Part shown: piece after piece, positions 8,220 to 16,091 of the stretch
Numbering within the stretch: the stretch's first letter is position 1
Layout: every line of letters begins with the position of its first letter
Assembly: GCA_903888485.1 (NCBI GenBank)
Contig: CAISTS010000021.1
Span: 1 to 45,163 of the forward strand
Origin: an uncultured bacterium
Lineage (GTDB): Bacteria > Pseudomonadota > Alphaproteobacteria > Rhodospirillales > Rhodospirillaceae
Direction of reading: 5' to 3'
DNA length: 45,163 bases
Notes under the pieces: generated by a model
The model's input: the letters and a program-made list of their open reading frames with translations, nothing else
Told to the model about the DNA's origin: nothing
The model's database searches: none
Made by a program: the position numbers and the translations under genes

Positions 8220-8852
8220 TCAGGAAGCGGCGGGCTTCGTCAACTCCGCATCCAACTCTCTAACTTTGATATTCATCGGTCGTGCTCCGATGCGGGCGAC
8301 GTAGTCCATGATCACCGGGTCCTTCGGCACGAGGCCGAACATCGTAGTCCAGGCCAGCGCGGTGCCCCAGAGGATGTCGGCGGCGGTGAAGGTTTCTCCC
8401 AGGATGTATGGGCCCTTCGACAGCTGCGCGATGAGGATGTTCATCGTCGTATCGTAATCGCCGTAGGGCGAGGTTGAGGGCGCGGCGGGCGTGTTCTTCA
8501 TGGCCTTGTCCATGAGCGCGGGCTCGAAGCAGGCGGCGTAGTAAGCGAGCCAGCGCAGGTAAGGTCCGCGCAAGGGATCGGTGAGGGCGGGCGCCAATTT
8601 CTTTTCAGGAAAAAGATCGGCGAGGTAGATGAAAATCGCCACCTGCTCGGTGATCAGCGCATCGCCGTGCACCACCGCAGGTACTTTGCCCATGGGGTTG
8701 ATGGCGAGATACTCGGGCTTGCGCGAATCACCGGCGCGGATGTTGACGATTTTGACCTCGTAGGGCGCGCCGAGTTCTTCCAGCAGCACGCGCGCCGCGA
8801 AGGAACGGCTCTGCGGCGAGTGATAGAGCGTGAGCTTGCGATTGTCGGTCAT
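8220..8852 (-). CDS. Glutathione S-transferase family protein
   Basis: A 210-aa cytosolic GST. The N-terminal thioredoxin-like domain begins MTDNRKLTLYHSPQSRSFA, where the Ser/Tyr near residues 10-16 would contact glutathione, and contains the cis-proline segment GKVPAVV and ITEQVAIFIYLAD, equivalent to the ESxAI motif but with Gln in place of Ser. The C-terminal helical domain includes ILGETFTAADILWG, the usual N-capping box (hydrophobic staple). The start at 8852 is supported by GGGGGA upstream on the minus strand. An upstream in-frame start would translate the adjacent repeat region and is rejected. The substrate cannot be told; conjugation or stress protection is the family role. Confidence 0.88.
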   Translation of the reverse strand: MTDNRKLTLYHSPQSRSFAARVLLEELGAPYEVKIVNIRAGDSRKPEYLAINPMGKVPAVVHGDALITEQVAIFIYLADLFPEKKLAPALTDPLRGPYLRWLAYYAACFEPALMDKAMKNTPAAPSTSPYGDYDTTMNILIAQLSKGPYILGETFTAADILWGTALAWTTMFGLVPKDPVIMDYVARIGARPMNIKVRELDAELTKPAAS

Positions 8853-8885
8853 GTGAGTTCCCCCAATTGTATCCACACACGCGCT

Positions 8886-9008
8886 GTCGTCCTCGGACTT
8901 GTTCCGAGGACCCAGGGTGGCGGCCACCGAAGCGTGCAGGGTGCACCGCGCTTGCTTCCGAAACCCAGCTTCGCAATCCTGGACCCTCGGGACAAGCCCG
9001 AGGGTGAC
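8886..9008. repeat. Composite intergenic palindromic repeat, copy 1
   Basis: Two imperfectly matching 31-nt arms (8886-8916 and 8978-9008) are inverted relative to each other. Each arm is itself a hairpin of the form CCTCGG..TTGTxCCGAGG followed by CCAGG. The arms flank a ~60-nt non-coding centre. The same design, with GTCATCC-type ends, recurs at 28285-28370 and 44477-44621. It fills the space between the GST gene and the two-TM gene downstream of uvrA. It resembles REP/BIME-type or RPE-type dispersed elements, which do not encode their own mobility functions. Confidence 0.75.
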
Positions 9009-9026
9009 GAAAAAACGAAAAAGGGG

Positions 9027-9266
9027 CTATGCGCGCTTTTTGTCCTTCTGCCGCTCTTGCGCCTTGGCGTAGATGTGGCGCGCGACGAACTCCTCGTAGA
9101 CCACGATGAAAACGCCGATGCCGAAGATGCCGGCGGCGGCGAGCAGGATGTTTTCCGGCGTCAACAGATCGGGCTTATCGAAATACGCATAGCCCGCGAG
9201 CGCGAGGAATCCGACCGCGCACATCAGTCCGACGCGGCGGCCGTGATCGATCATGCGCTTGAGCAT
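9027..9266 (-). CDS. Small two-TM membrane protein downstream of uvrA
   Basis: A 79-aa protein starting MLKRMIDHGRRV only two bases after the uvrA stop, so it is very probably cotranscribed and coupled with uvrA. Two hydrophobic segments (GLMCAVGFLALAGYAYF, about 13-29, and ILLAAAGIFGIGVFIVVY, about 40-57) are joined by an acidic turn (DKPDLLTPEN). The protein ends in a strongly basic tail (AQERQKDKKRA). I do not recognise the family. If the transcript starts at the SOS box upstream of uvrA, this gene would be DNA-damage induced as well. No transfer signs are visible. Confidence 0.7.
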   Translation of the reverse strand: MLKRMIDHGRRVGLMCAVGFLALAGYAYFDKPDLLTPENILLAAAGIFGIGVFIVVYEEFVARHIYAKAQERQKDKKRA

Positions 9267-9268
9267 GG

Positions 9269-12166
9269 TTACGCCCGCTTCTTCGCTTTGGTTGTCGTCT
9301 TCAGCCGGTCTTTCAAAAACTGCCCGGTGTAGCTGTCCTTCACCGCGGCGATGTCCTCGGGCGTGCCGGTCGCGACGATCCTGCCGCCGCCGGAGCCGCC
9401 CTCGGGGCCGAGATCGATGACCCAGTCGGCGGTCTTGATGACTTCGAGGTTGTGTTCGATCACCACCATCGTATTGCCCTGGTCGACGAGGGTGTGCAGT
9501 ACCTCGAGCAGTTTGCGCACATCCTCGAAGTGCAGGCCGGTCGTGGGCTCGTCCAATATGTACAGTGTGCGGCCCGTGGCGCGCTTGCTCAGTTCCTTGG
9601 CGAGCTTGATGCGCTGGGCTTCGCCGCCCGAGAGCGTCGTCGCCTGCTGGCCCAGGTGGATGTAGCCGAGGCCGACCTTCTTGAGCAGTTCCATCTTCTC
9701 GCGGATGGACGGCACGGCCTTGAAGAACTCGCAGCCTTCCTCGACGGTCATCTCGAGCACGTCGGCGATGCTCTTGCCCTTGAAGTGCACGTCCAGGGTT
9801 TCGCGGTTGTAGCGCTTGCCCTTGCAGACATCGCAGGTGACGTAGACGTCGGGCAGGAAGTGCATCTCGATCTTGATGAGGCCGTCGCCCTGGCAGGCCT
9901 CGCAGCGCCCGCCCTTGACGTTGAAGCTGAAGCGTCCCGGCTGATAGCCGCGCGCTTTGGCGTCGGGCAATTCGGCGAACCACTCGCGGATGGGCGTGAA
10001 AGCGCCGGTGTAGGTGACCGGGTTGGAGCGCGGGGTGCGACCGATGGGCGATTGGTCGATGTCGATGACCTTGTCGAGCTGGCCGACGCCTTCGATTTTA
10101 TCATGTGGCCCCGGCAGGTCGCGGGCACCGTAGAGATGCTTGGCGAGACCCTTGTACAGCGTCTCCAGCACCAGCGACGATTTGCCGCCGCCGGATACAC
10201 CGGTGACACAGGTGAGGGTGCCGAGTGGAATGTCGACGCTGACGTTCTTGAGGTTGTTGGCGCGTGCGCCCTTGACGGTGAGGGTCTTGCCGTTGCCTTT
10301 GCGGCGTTCGGCCGGCACCGGCACTTCACGCGCACCGGTGAGGTAAGCGGCGGTGAGGCTGTCCTTGGATTTCAGGATGTCATCGAGATCGCCCGCGGCG
10401 ACCACCGTACCGCCGTGCACGCCCGCGCCGGGGCCCATATCGACCACGTAGTCGGCGCTGCGGATGGCGTCCTCGTCGTGTTCGACCACCAAAACCGTAT
10501 TGCCGATGTCGCGCAGGCGCCGAAGGGTATCGAGCAGGCGGTTGTTGTCGCGCTGGTGGAGACCGATGCTCGGCTCGTCCAGCACATACAGCACACCCGT
10601 AAGCCCCGAGCCGATCTGTGAGGCGAGGCGGATGCGCTGGCTTTCGCCGCCCGACAGCGTGCCGGAGTTGCGAGATAAGGTGAGGTACTCAAGGCCGACG
10701 TTGTTGAGGAAGTGCAGCCGGTCGTCGATCTCGCGCAGGATACGCCGCGCGATCTCCATGTGTTTCGCCGACAGAGTCTTCGGCAGCGCCGCGAACCAGG
10801 CGGCGGCATCGGAGATGCTGAGTTCGGAGACCTCGGCGATGTTCTTCTTGCTGATCTTGACCGCAAGCGCTTCGGGCTTCAGGCGCTGGCCATTGCAGTG
10901 CTCGCAGGGCTGGCTGGTCTGATACTTCTCCAGCTCCTCGCGCATCCAGGCAGAATCGGTCTCGCGCCAGCGGCGCTGCAGGTTATTCAGCACGCCTTCG
11001 AAGGGCTTGCGCGTCTCGTACTTGCGCACGTCGTCGCTGAATTTGATGGTGATCTCGTCGTCGCCGGTACCGGTAAGCACGGCGTTTTTCACCTTGGCGG
11101 GCAACTTCTTCCACGGCATGTCGATCTTGGCACCGTAGTGGGCCAGCACGCCTTTCAGCGCCTGAAGGTAATAAGGCGAGGGTACGCTCGAGGATGACCA
11201 GGGCGCGACCGCGCCGTCCTCAATGCTGAGGTCCTCGTCGGGCACGACCAGGGCAGGATCGAACAGCATCTTCACGCCCAGCCCATCGCAAGCCGGGCAG
11301 GCGCCGAAAGGATTGTTGAAGGAGAACAGCCGCGGCTCGATCTCCTCAATCGTGAACCCAGACACGGGGCAGGCGAACTTGGCCGAGAAGGTGGTGCGCC
11401 CGGCATCACCTTTGCTATCCGCGTTCTCGGTGATGGCGATGCCTTCGGCCAATCCCAATGCGGCTTCGAAGGATTCGGCGAGACGGCCCTGGATGCCGTC
11501 TTTCACCACGACACGGTCCACGACCACTTCGATGTCGTGCTTGAGCTTCTTGTTGAGCGTCGGCACGTCGGCGATTTCGTACAACGTGCCGTCGACCTTC
11601 ACGCGCTGGAAGCCCTTCTTCAGCAGCTCCTGCAGTTCCTTTTTGTATTCACCCTTGCGGCCGCGCGCGATGGGCGCGAGCAGATAAAGGCGCGTGCCCT
11701 CAGGCATCGTCATGACGCGGTCGACCATTTGCGAGACGGTCTGCGCCTCGATGGGCAGCCCGGTGGCCGGCGAATAGGGCACGCCGACGCGCGCCCAGAG
11801 CAGGCGCATGTAGTCGTGGATCTCCGTGACGGTGCCGACGGTGGACCGTGGGTTGCGGCTGGTGGTCTTCTGCTCGATGGAGATGGCGGGTGACAGGCCC
11901 TCGATGGAATCCACGTCGGGCTTTTGCATCAGCTCGAGGAACTGGCGCGCATAGGCGGAGAGGGACTCCACATAGCGGCGCTGACCCTCGGCATAGATCG
12001 TGTCAAAGGCGAGCGAGGATTTGCCCGATCCCGACAGGCCCGTGATCACCACCAGCTTGTCGCGCGGCAGATCGACGTTGACGGAGCGCAGGTTATGTTC
12101 GCGCGCGCCGCGGACTCTGATGGTGTGCAGCGGCGCGGCGGCAGAAGGCTTGCTATTGGAAGGCAT
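9269..12166 (-). CDS. uvrA: Excinuclease ABC subunit A
   Basis: The damage-recognition ATPase of nucleotide excision repair; it loads UvrB at lesions and receives stalled polymerase sites from Mfd. The 965-aa protein has two ABC ATPase modules: Walker [10 protein letters not shown] (residues 43-51) and a second as GVSGGGKSS, with signatures LSGGESQR and LSGGEAQR. The UvrB-binding and insertion domains lie between. The first zinc finger reads CPVSG...CPACDG (C266, S269, C290, C293), so one of the four cysteines of the E. coli finger is Ser; the essential second finger (CEAC...CDVC) is complete. An apparent LexA box lies 12-26 nt upstream of the start. ssb is divergent, a common neighbour. Confidence 0.97.
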   Translation of the reverse strand: MPSNSKPSAAAPLHTIRVRGAREHNLRSVNVDLPRDKLVVITGLSGSGKSSLAFDTIYAEGQRRYVESLSAYARQFLELMQKPDVDSIEGLSPAISIEQKTTSRNPRSTVGTVTEIHDYMRLLWARVGVPYSPATGLPIEAQTVSQMVDRVMTMPEGTRLYLLAPIARGRKGEYKKELQELLKKGFQRVKVDGTLYEIADVPTLNKKLKHDIEVVVDRVVVKDGIQGRLAESFEAALGLAEGIAITENADSKGDAGRTTFSAKFACPVSGFTIEEIEPRLFSFNNPFGACPACDGLGVKMLFDPALVVPDEDLSIEDGAVAPWSSSSVPSPYYLQALKGVLAHYGAKIDMPWKKLPAKVKNAVLTGTGDDEITIKFSDDVRKYETRKPFEGVLNNLQRRWRETDSAWMREELEKYQTSQPCEHCNGQRLKPEALAVKISKKNIAEVSELSISDAAAWFAALPKTLSAKHMEIARRILREIDDRLHFLNNVGLEYLTLSRNSGTLSGGESQRIRLASQIGSGLTGVLYVLDEPSIGLHQRDNNRLLDTLRRLRDIGNTVLVVEHDEDAIRSADYVVDMGPGAGVHGGTVVAAGDLDDILKSKDSLTAAYLTGAREVPVPAERRKGNGKTLTVKGARANNLKNVSVDIPLGTLTCVTGVSGGGKSSLVLETLYKGLAKHLYGARDLPGPHDKIEGVGQLDKVIDIDQSPIGRTPRSNPVTYTGAFTPIREWFAELPDAKARGYQPGRFSFNVKGGRCEACQGDGLIKIEMHFLPDVYVTCDVCKGKRYNRETLDVHFKGKSIADVLEMTVEEGCEFFKAVPSIREKMELLKKVGLGYIHLGQQATTLSGGEAQRIKLAKELSKRATGRTLYILDEPTTGLHFEDVRKLLEVLHTLVDQGNTMVVIEHNLEVIKTADWVIDLGPEGGSGGGRIVATGTPEDIAAVKDSYTGQFLKDRLKTTTKAKKRA

Positions 12167-12177
12167 TCGCTTTATTT

Positions 12178-12192
12178 GTTCTTGTTATGTTC
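12178..12192 (-). promoter_or_regulatory. SOS (LexA) box for uvrA
   Basis: Exact match to the alphaproteobacterial LexA operator GTTC-N7-GTTC: GTTC at 12178-12181, seven bases, GTTC at 12189-12192. It is a direct repeat, as known for this class and unlike the E. coli palindrome. It lies 12 nt upstream of the uvrA start, where bound LexA would block transcription or early elongation of uvrA. It could also affect ssb, which starts 156 nt away on the other strand. Confidence 0.75.
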
Positions 12193-12347
12193 GTGCCTTA
12201 TACGCCGTTCGGCGGACGAGGGCAACGGTTGGGGATAACTTATGAAAATCAACAATTTATCGGACACGTAAACTTAAACATTTGTTCGATTTGGGCCCGG
12301 CCTTTAAGGTGCGGGCAGCACCAATGAATCGACCCTAGGAGCAAAGC

Positions 12348-12857
12348 ATGGCCGGCAGCGTCAACAAAGTCATCCTTATCGGAAATCTCGGGCGCGACCC
12401 GGAAGTTCGGACCCTGCAGAACGGCGGCAAAGTCGCGAACCTGTCGCTGGCCACCTCCGAAAGCTGGCGCGACAAGGCGTCGGGCGAACGCAAGGAGAAG
12501 ACCGAATGGCACCGGGTGGTGATCTTCGGAAATCTCGCGGACATCGCCGAGAAGTACCTAAAAAAGGGCAGCAAAGTGTACGTAAGCGGCAGCTTGCAGA
12601 CGCGCAAGTGGACCGACCAGTCCGGCACCGAAAAGTACACCACCGAAGTGGTGCTCCAGGGCTTCGGCGGCGAGCTGACCATGCTCGACGGCAAAGGCGG
12701 CGGCGGCGGTGGTGGCGGTGGTGGCATGGGTGACGAAGGCGGCGGCGGCTGGGATGCCGGCGGCGGCGATGATGACTACGCGCCAAAAGCCGCCAGCAAG
12801 CCTCGCGGGGGCGCGGGCGGCGGCCGCGATAAGATGGACGACGATATTCCGTTCTAA
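12348..12857 (+). CDS. ssb: Single-stranded DNA-binding protein
   Basis: Coats single-stranded DNA in replication, recombination and repair and recruits partners through its acidic tip. The 169-aa protein has an N-terminal OB fold (residues 1-110: [20 protein letters not shown], then EWHRVVIFG and [11 protein letters not shown]), a glycine-rich flexible linker (a run of ten Gly followed by further Gly/Asp stretches), and the conserved C-terminal tip DDDIPF. The linker DNA is a GGC/GGT run, liable to slippage. The ATG is preceded by AGGAG. The AT-rich spacer to uvrA (12193-12347) must hold its promoter; I see no unambiguous -35/-10 pair there. Confidence 0.96.
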   Translation: MAGSVNKVILIGNLGRDPEVRTLQNGGKVANLSLATSESWRDKASGERKEKTEWHRVVIFGNLADIAEKYLKKGSKVYVSGSLQTRKWTDQSGTEKYTTEVVLQGFGGELTMLDGKGGGGGGGGGGMGDEGGGGWDAGGGDDDYAPKAASKPRGGAGGGRDKMDDDIPF

Positions 12858-12869
12858 AGCTTCAGCCAA

Positions 12870-13283
12870 ATGACGGTCATCCTCCACAAGCCCCGCAAGT
12901 ATCTCGCGCTCGGCCTTGGGATGACGATCGGGTTCGCGGGCGTCGCGGCGGCGTTCATCCTGCGTGGCGATTGGGGTGGGGTGGTTTTCCTCATGGTCGC
13001 CGTGGTCGGCCTTTCAATCACGGCCGAATATCTCCGAGATCAGCACATCCTAGGTGGTGAAACGCTGCGGACGCGCGGCTCCGAGATCCGTTTCGCCGAT
13101 CTCACGCATGTACGCTACATCCCGCGGCTCTGGGTGAGGCTGCGCACTCCCCATGAGGTAGTGCGGGTCTCGTTACGCCTGGTGGGTATCGACGCGTTCG
13201 CCAAAGCGTTGCTCGCGGCCGCACCTGAAGGCAGCATGAGCCCCGCTACACGCGCGGCGCTGGAAGCCGCCGGCGGGGTTTAA
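12870..13283 (+). CDS. Two-TM membrane protein, possibly with a small PH-like domain
   Basis: A 137-aa protein beginning 12 nt after ssb, so possibly cotranscribed. Two transmembrane segments (about residues 13-33 and 37-53) form a hairpin. A soluble C-terminal part of about 80 residues contains alternating hydrophobic strands (GETLRTRGSEIRFADLTHVRYI, VRLRTPHEVVRVSLRLVG), reminiscent of bacterial PH-like domains in small membrane proteins. I do not recognise a specific family and the PH assignment is weak. Nothing in the sequence gives a function. Confidence 0.6.
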   Translation: MTVILHKPRKYLALGLGMTIGFAGVAAAFILRGDWGGVVFLMVAVVGLSITAEYLRDQHILGGETLRTRGSEIRFADLTHVRYIPRLWVRLRTPHEVVRVSLRLVGIDAFAKALLAAAPEGSMSPATRAALEAAGGV

Positions 13284-13371
13284 CCCCTTAGTCCGCCTAC
13301 TTTCGATCACGTAATTTGAGGCCGTTGCTGCGGCGTGCGACACCCAACGGGTAATTCCATCGGCGGGGGCC

Positions 13372-13848
13372 ATGCGTACCTTTCTGAAACTCGTGGGCGG
13401 CGCAGCGCTGGCGCTTGGCATTCTCGGCGGCGGCTATCTCGCCGCGGGCGCCGTGAAGGCCAGCCGTCTCGAGGCGTCGGGCCGCGCCTACATCGAAACC
13501 CAGCTGCCGCTGATCCTCGCGAACTGGTCGGTCGAGACGCTGCAAACCCAGGCCGCGCCGCAACTCCTTAAAGCGCTGACCGAACAACCCGATCGCCTCG
13601 ACACCATCCGTGAGGGCTTCGATCATCTCGCCAAGCTTGGGGCCTATCATCACCTCAGCGGCCTTCACGGCCAAACGTTCATCTTCTCCGCCGGCGGCGA
13701 ACGCATGATCACCGCGTCCTACCAGGCCACAGCGGTGTTCGATAACGGCGCGGCGCGCGTGCATGTACGCTTGACCCACGAAAGCGGTGCATGGCGCATC
13801 CTGGAGTTCTCTACCGATCGGCCGATCTTCAAAAACGAGACGACCTGA
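13372..13848 (+). CDS. Exported or membrane-anchored hypothetical protein
   Basis: A 158-aa protein with an uncleaved-looking N-terminal hydrophobic helix (TFLKLVGGAALALGILGGGYLAAGA). It is followed by a helical stretch (ASGRAYIETQLPLILANWSVETLQTQAAPQLL in pieces) and a C-terminal beta-rich half (SYQATAVFDNGAARVHVRL, GAWRILEFSTDRP). The last part resembles the closing strands of NTF2-like periplasmic proteins. This is a similarity by eye only. It is flanked by spacers of 88 and 221 nt and so may be its own unit. Function unknown. Confidence 0.6.
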   Translation: MRTFLKLVGGAALALGILGGGYLAAGAVKASRLEASGRAYIETQLPLILANWSVETLQTQAAPQLLKALTEQPDRLDTIREGFDHLAKLGAYHHLSGLHGQTFIFSAGGERMITASYQATAVFDNGAARVHVRLTHESGAWRILEFSTDRPIFKNETT

Positions 13849-14033
13849 CTTTTCGCGCCACGCGCGAACGCGTTCAAGCTGCGCGCTTGCGCTCTTTCCC
13901 GTGTAGAACTGGTAATTTGGAAATCGGGCGCGCACATGGCACACCGTAATCAAGTGCCAACGACCGGCCGAGACCGATAGTTCCCATTACGCGGAAAAAA
14001 TATCCGGCTCCCCCCGGTCACGCTGATCACCAC

Positions 14034-14050
14034 ACCGATCGATGATCGGT
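14034..14050. promoter_or_regulatory. Palindrome just upstream of the metallopeptidase gene
   Basis: Perfect 7-bp arms (ACCGATC / GATCGGT) separated by GAT, lying 19 nt before the ATG of the exported peptidase gene. The position suits an operator or a translational hairpin. No regulator gene is adjacent. The rest of the 221-nt spacer (13849-14069) shows nothing else I can name. Confidence 0.3.
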
Positions 14051-14069
14051 CAACTGGGGACGGGGGACA

Positions 14070-15638
14070 ATGCCGGGACAGCTCTCTGCTCTTTTCACGT
14101 GTGCGCGTCGCCTTGCTGCGTCGCTGGTCATAGGCGCGACCCTCCTTACCGCGCAAAGCGCCGAAGCACGTTGGTTGCGCGCCGAAAGCCCGCTGTTCGA
14201 GATTTATAGCGAAGGCAAAGAGGCCGAGCTGCGCAGCTTCACGCAGAAGCTTGAAGAGTACGACGGACTCCTGCGCACCCTGACGGGCACGACGGCGCCG
14301 CCGCCGGCCACCAAGCTGCCCATCTATCTTGTCGAGAACAACGAGCAGCTGCGCGAAGTCGCCTCGAGCGCGTCAGCCGACGTGCAGGGGCTTTATCTCG
14401 CGCTGCCATCCGGCACGCTCGCCATCGCAGTGCGTGAGGACATCGGCGGCGCGAAGTGGCTGTCCGCGCAGTCGATCATCTTTCACGAATACACCCACCA
14501 CTTCATGTACCAGTATTTCCCGGCCAACTATCCGGGCTGGGTGACCGAAGGGCTGGCCGAATACTTCTCGACTGCGGCCTTCAAGAAGGATCACATCGAA
14601 GTCGGCAAGTTCCAGCTCGCACGCGTTTATCCGTTGCGCACGCGCCCGTGGATGCCGGTGAGCAAGTTGTTCAATCCGCCACGCGGCGGCGGCGGGCTGT
14701 TCTATCCGCTGAGCTGGCTGACCACGCACTACATCATGGACGACCGCGCGCGCCAGATCGCGCTGACCGAGTTCCTGAAAGACATCGGCCGCGGTGTCGA
14801 GCCTGAGAACGCCTTGAAGGCGCGCTTCGGCATGAGCGTCACCGGCCTCAATGCCGAGATGAAGCGCTACCTGAAGAAGGGCGAGATCATCGTGCGCGCT
14901 ATCCCGCGCAATCCGGCGATGCCCGAGATCACGATCACCAAGTTGCCGGCCTCGGCCGACGCATTCCTGCTCAGCCACGCACGCTTCATGGCCGACAGCC
15001 TGATGCCCCAGGACCACATAGATCAAGTGGTAGGCGAGAAGGTGCTTACCCGCGTCCGCCGTGCCGCCGAGAAGTTCCCGGGCGATGCGCTGGCTGCACG
15101 CACCCTGGCTGCCGGTGAAATGCTTTACGGCGATCTCGATGCCGCCGACCGCACGCTCGATGCCCTGATCGCAAGCGCACCCGATGACGTCGATGCGCTC
15201 TACCTGAAGGCGGCGCGCTACGTCATCGAGGGCCGCCGCAGCCCCGCAGAGCGCGCCGTACTATTTGCCCAGGCCATGCCTTATGCCGCGGCCATCGACA
15301 AGCTGGACCCGAACAACTACCCGGCGCTGTACATCTATGCCCTCGGCGCGCTCGCCAGCGGCAAACCGCCGTCCGGGAACACGCTCAACGTCCTGCGCCT
15401 GGCCAACCACCTTGCGCCGCAGGTGGACGAAATCAGCCTTGAGGCGGCCGTGGCGCTGTCGCGGGTCGACCGTCCGTCGGATGCCCGGCGTCTCCTCGAA
15501 ATGGTGGCCTACGGCAGCCATATCACCGACCGCAGTGCCTATGCCCGGCGTCTGCTCAAGCAGGTGTCGTCCGGCAAGTCGCTTGTCCATACCCCAGGCG
15601 AGATCCCGCAGCGCCAGGACCGGGCGGACAAGCGGTAG
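14070..15638 (+). CDS. Exported HExxH metallopeptidase with helical repeat C-terminus
   Basis: A 522-aa protein with a signal peptide (residues 12-33, cleavage near AEA-RW). The mature N-terminus, WLRAESPLFEIYSEG, is typical of periplasmic proteins of this type. The zinc motif is HEYTH at 139-143, followed by WVTEGLAEYF (E160/E164), the third ligand and second-sphere region of a gluzincin peptidase, so the active site looks intact. The C-terminal 200 residues (from about 320) are a series of helices with Ala/Leu spacing like tetratricopeptide repeats (DALAARTLAAGEMLYGDLDAA, RTLDALIASAPDDVDALYLKAA in pieces), probably for protein contacts. GGGGGA precedes the ATG. The substrate is unknown. Confidence 0.78.
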   Translation: MPGQLSALFTCARRLAASLVIGATLLTAQSAEARWLRAESPLFEIYSEGKEAELRSFTQKLEEYDGLLRTLTGTTAPPPATKLPIYLVENNEQLREVASSASADVQGLYLALPSGTLAIAVREDIGGAKWLSAQSIIFHEYTHHFMYQYFPANYPGWVTEGLAEYFSTAAFKKDHIEVGKFQLARVYPLRTRPWMPVSKLFNPPRGGGGLFYPLSWLTTHYIMDDRARQIALTEFLKDIGRGVEPENALKARFGMSVTGLNAEMKRYLKKGEIIVRAIPRNPAMPEITITKLPASADAFLLSHARFMADSLMPQDHIDQVVGEKVLTRVRRAAEKFPGDALAARTLAAGEMLYGDLDAADRTLDALIASAPDDVDALYLKAARYVIEGRRSPAERAVLFAQAMPYAAAIDKLDPNNYPALYIYALGALASGKPPSGNTLNVLRLANHLAPQVDEISLEAAVALSRVDRPSDARRLLEMVAYGSHITDRSAYARRLLKQVSSGKSLVHTPGEIPQRQDRADKR

Positions 15639-15834
15639 GATACCCGACCGTATTTTGCCGCCCGCTCAACTACTAGGGATGGGTGGCTCCGTGCGTCCGA
15701 GTCTCGCGCTTTTCATCGCACCCGCGCGGGGTGTTCCCGGTGGTGCACGTGTGCCGCAGAACAGCGTCCCGTACTATCATCACTTTTGAGATGAGAAATG
15801 TCTTATAATTGTCTATTATTTATAGATAATAAAG

Positions 15835-15843
15835 TTATCCACA
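15835..15843 (+). promoter_or_regulatory. DnaA-box match upstream of gyrA
   Basis: TTATCCACA, the exact consensus DnaA box, at the edge of the AT-rich block. Only one perfect copy is seen, so a replication origin is not supported. A single box could allow DnaA to regulate the downstream gyrA transcript. A chance match cannot be excluded. Confidence 0.35.
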
Positions 15844-16030
15844 ATGAACTCCCGCACGCCCCGCGCGAACCGTGGACCACATCAACATTTGTTATGTAGG
15901 AGAGCGCCTTTCTGCTAGAGTTTCAGCCGGTTAGGGGCACTTTTCCGGGCTTGGGGACGGGGCGCCACACCGCAACATTTAGTGGGTGGGTTTCCGACGG
16001 GGCGAAGGCATTTTCCCGCCGGACATGAAC

Positions 16031-16064
16031 GAATTTTGCCAGAGAATTTGCCAAAGAATTTAGG
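16031..16064 (+). repeat. Three tandem ~12-bp repeats just upstream of gyrA
   Basis: GAATTTTGCCAGA, GAATTTGCCAAA and GAATTTAGG follow each other without gaps at 16031, 16044 and 16056. The period is close to one helical turn, so a protein could bind all copies on one face. They end 10 nt before the mini-ORF ATG at 16074. The last copy also carries the AGG that would serve as its Shine-Dalgarno. Confidence 0.5.
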
Positions 16065-16073
16065 TGTGATTTC

Positions 16074-16091
16074 ATGCGAGTGACGCGGTGA
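16074..16091 (+). other. Five-codon mini-ORF overlapping the gyrA start
   Basis: ATG CGA GTG ACG CGG TGA encodes MRVTR and stops across the GTG start of gyrA (TGA at 16089-16091, GTG at 16088-16090). The ATG has a better-placed Shine-Dalgarno (TAGGTG) than the GTG. Either it is a leader whose termination feeds gyrA translation, or one G has been lost here and the ATG is the true gyrA start (MRVTRVSEP...). The sequence alone does not decide. Confidence 0.35.

Larger units (their letters stand above)
15639..16087. other. 449-nt spacer before gyrA
   Basis: No protein gene is credible here. The segment 15781-15845 is markedly AT-rich in an otherwise GC-rich window. It contains TATAAT (15804-15809), a dyad TATTAT-N6-ATAATA, and a DnaA-box match. 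The second half is GC-rich up to three tandem 12-mers and a mini-ORF directly before gyrA, listed separately. The promoter of gyrA is most likely in this spacer. No convincing -35 stands 16-18 nt before the TATAAT. Confidence 0.5.

Noticed and set aside
12700..12735. GGC/GGT run as a separate repeat element
   Set aside because: It encodes the glycine linker of SSB and needs no other explanation.
15781..16087. Replication origin upstream of gyrA
   Set aside because: Only one perfect DnaA box and no cluster of origin genes such as dnaA, hemE or parAB; a regulatory box is the most that can be said.
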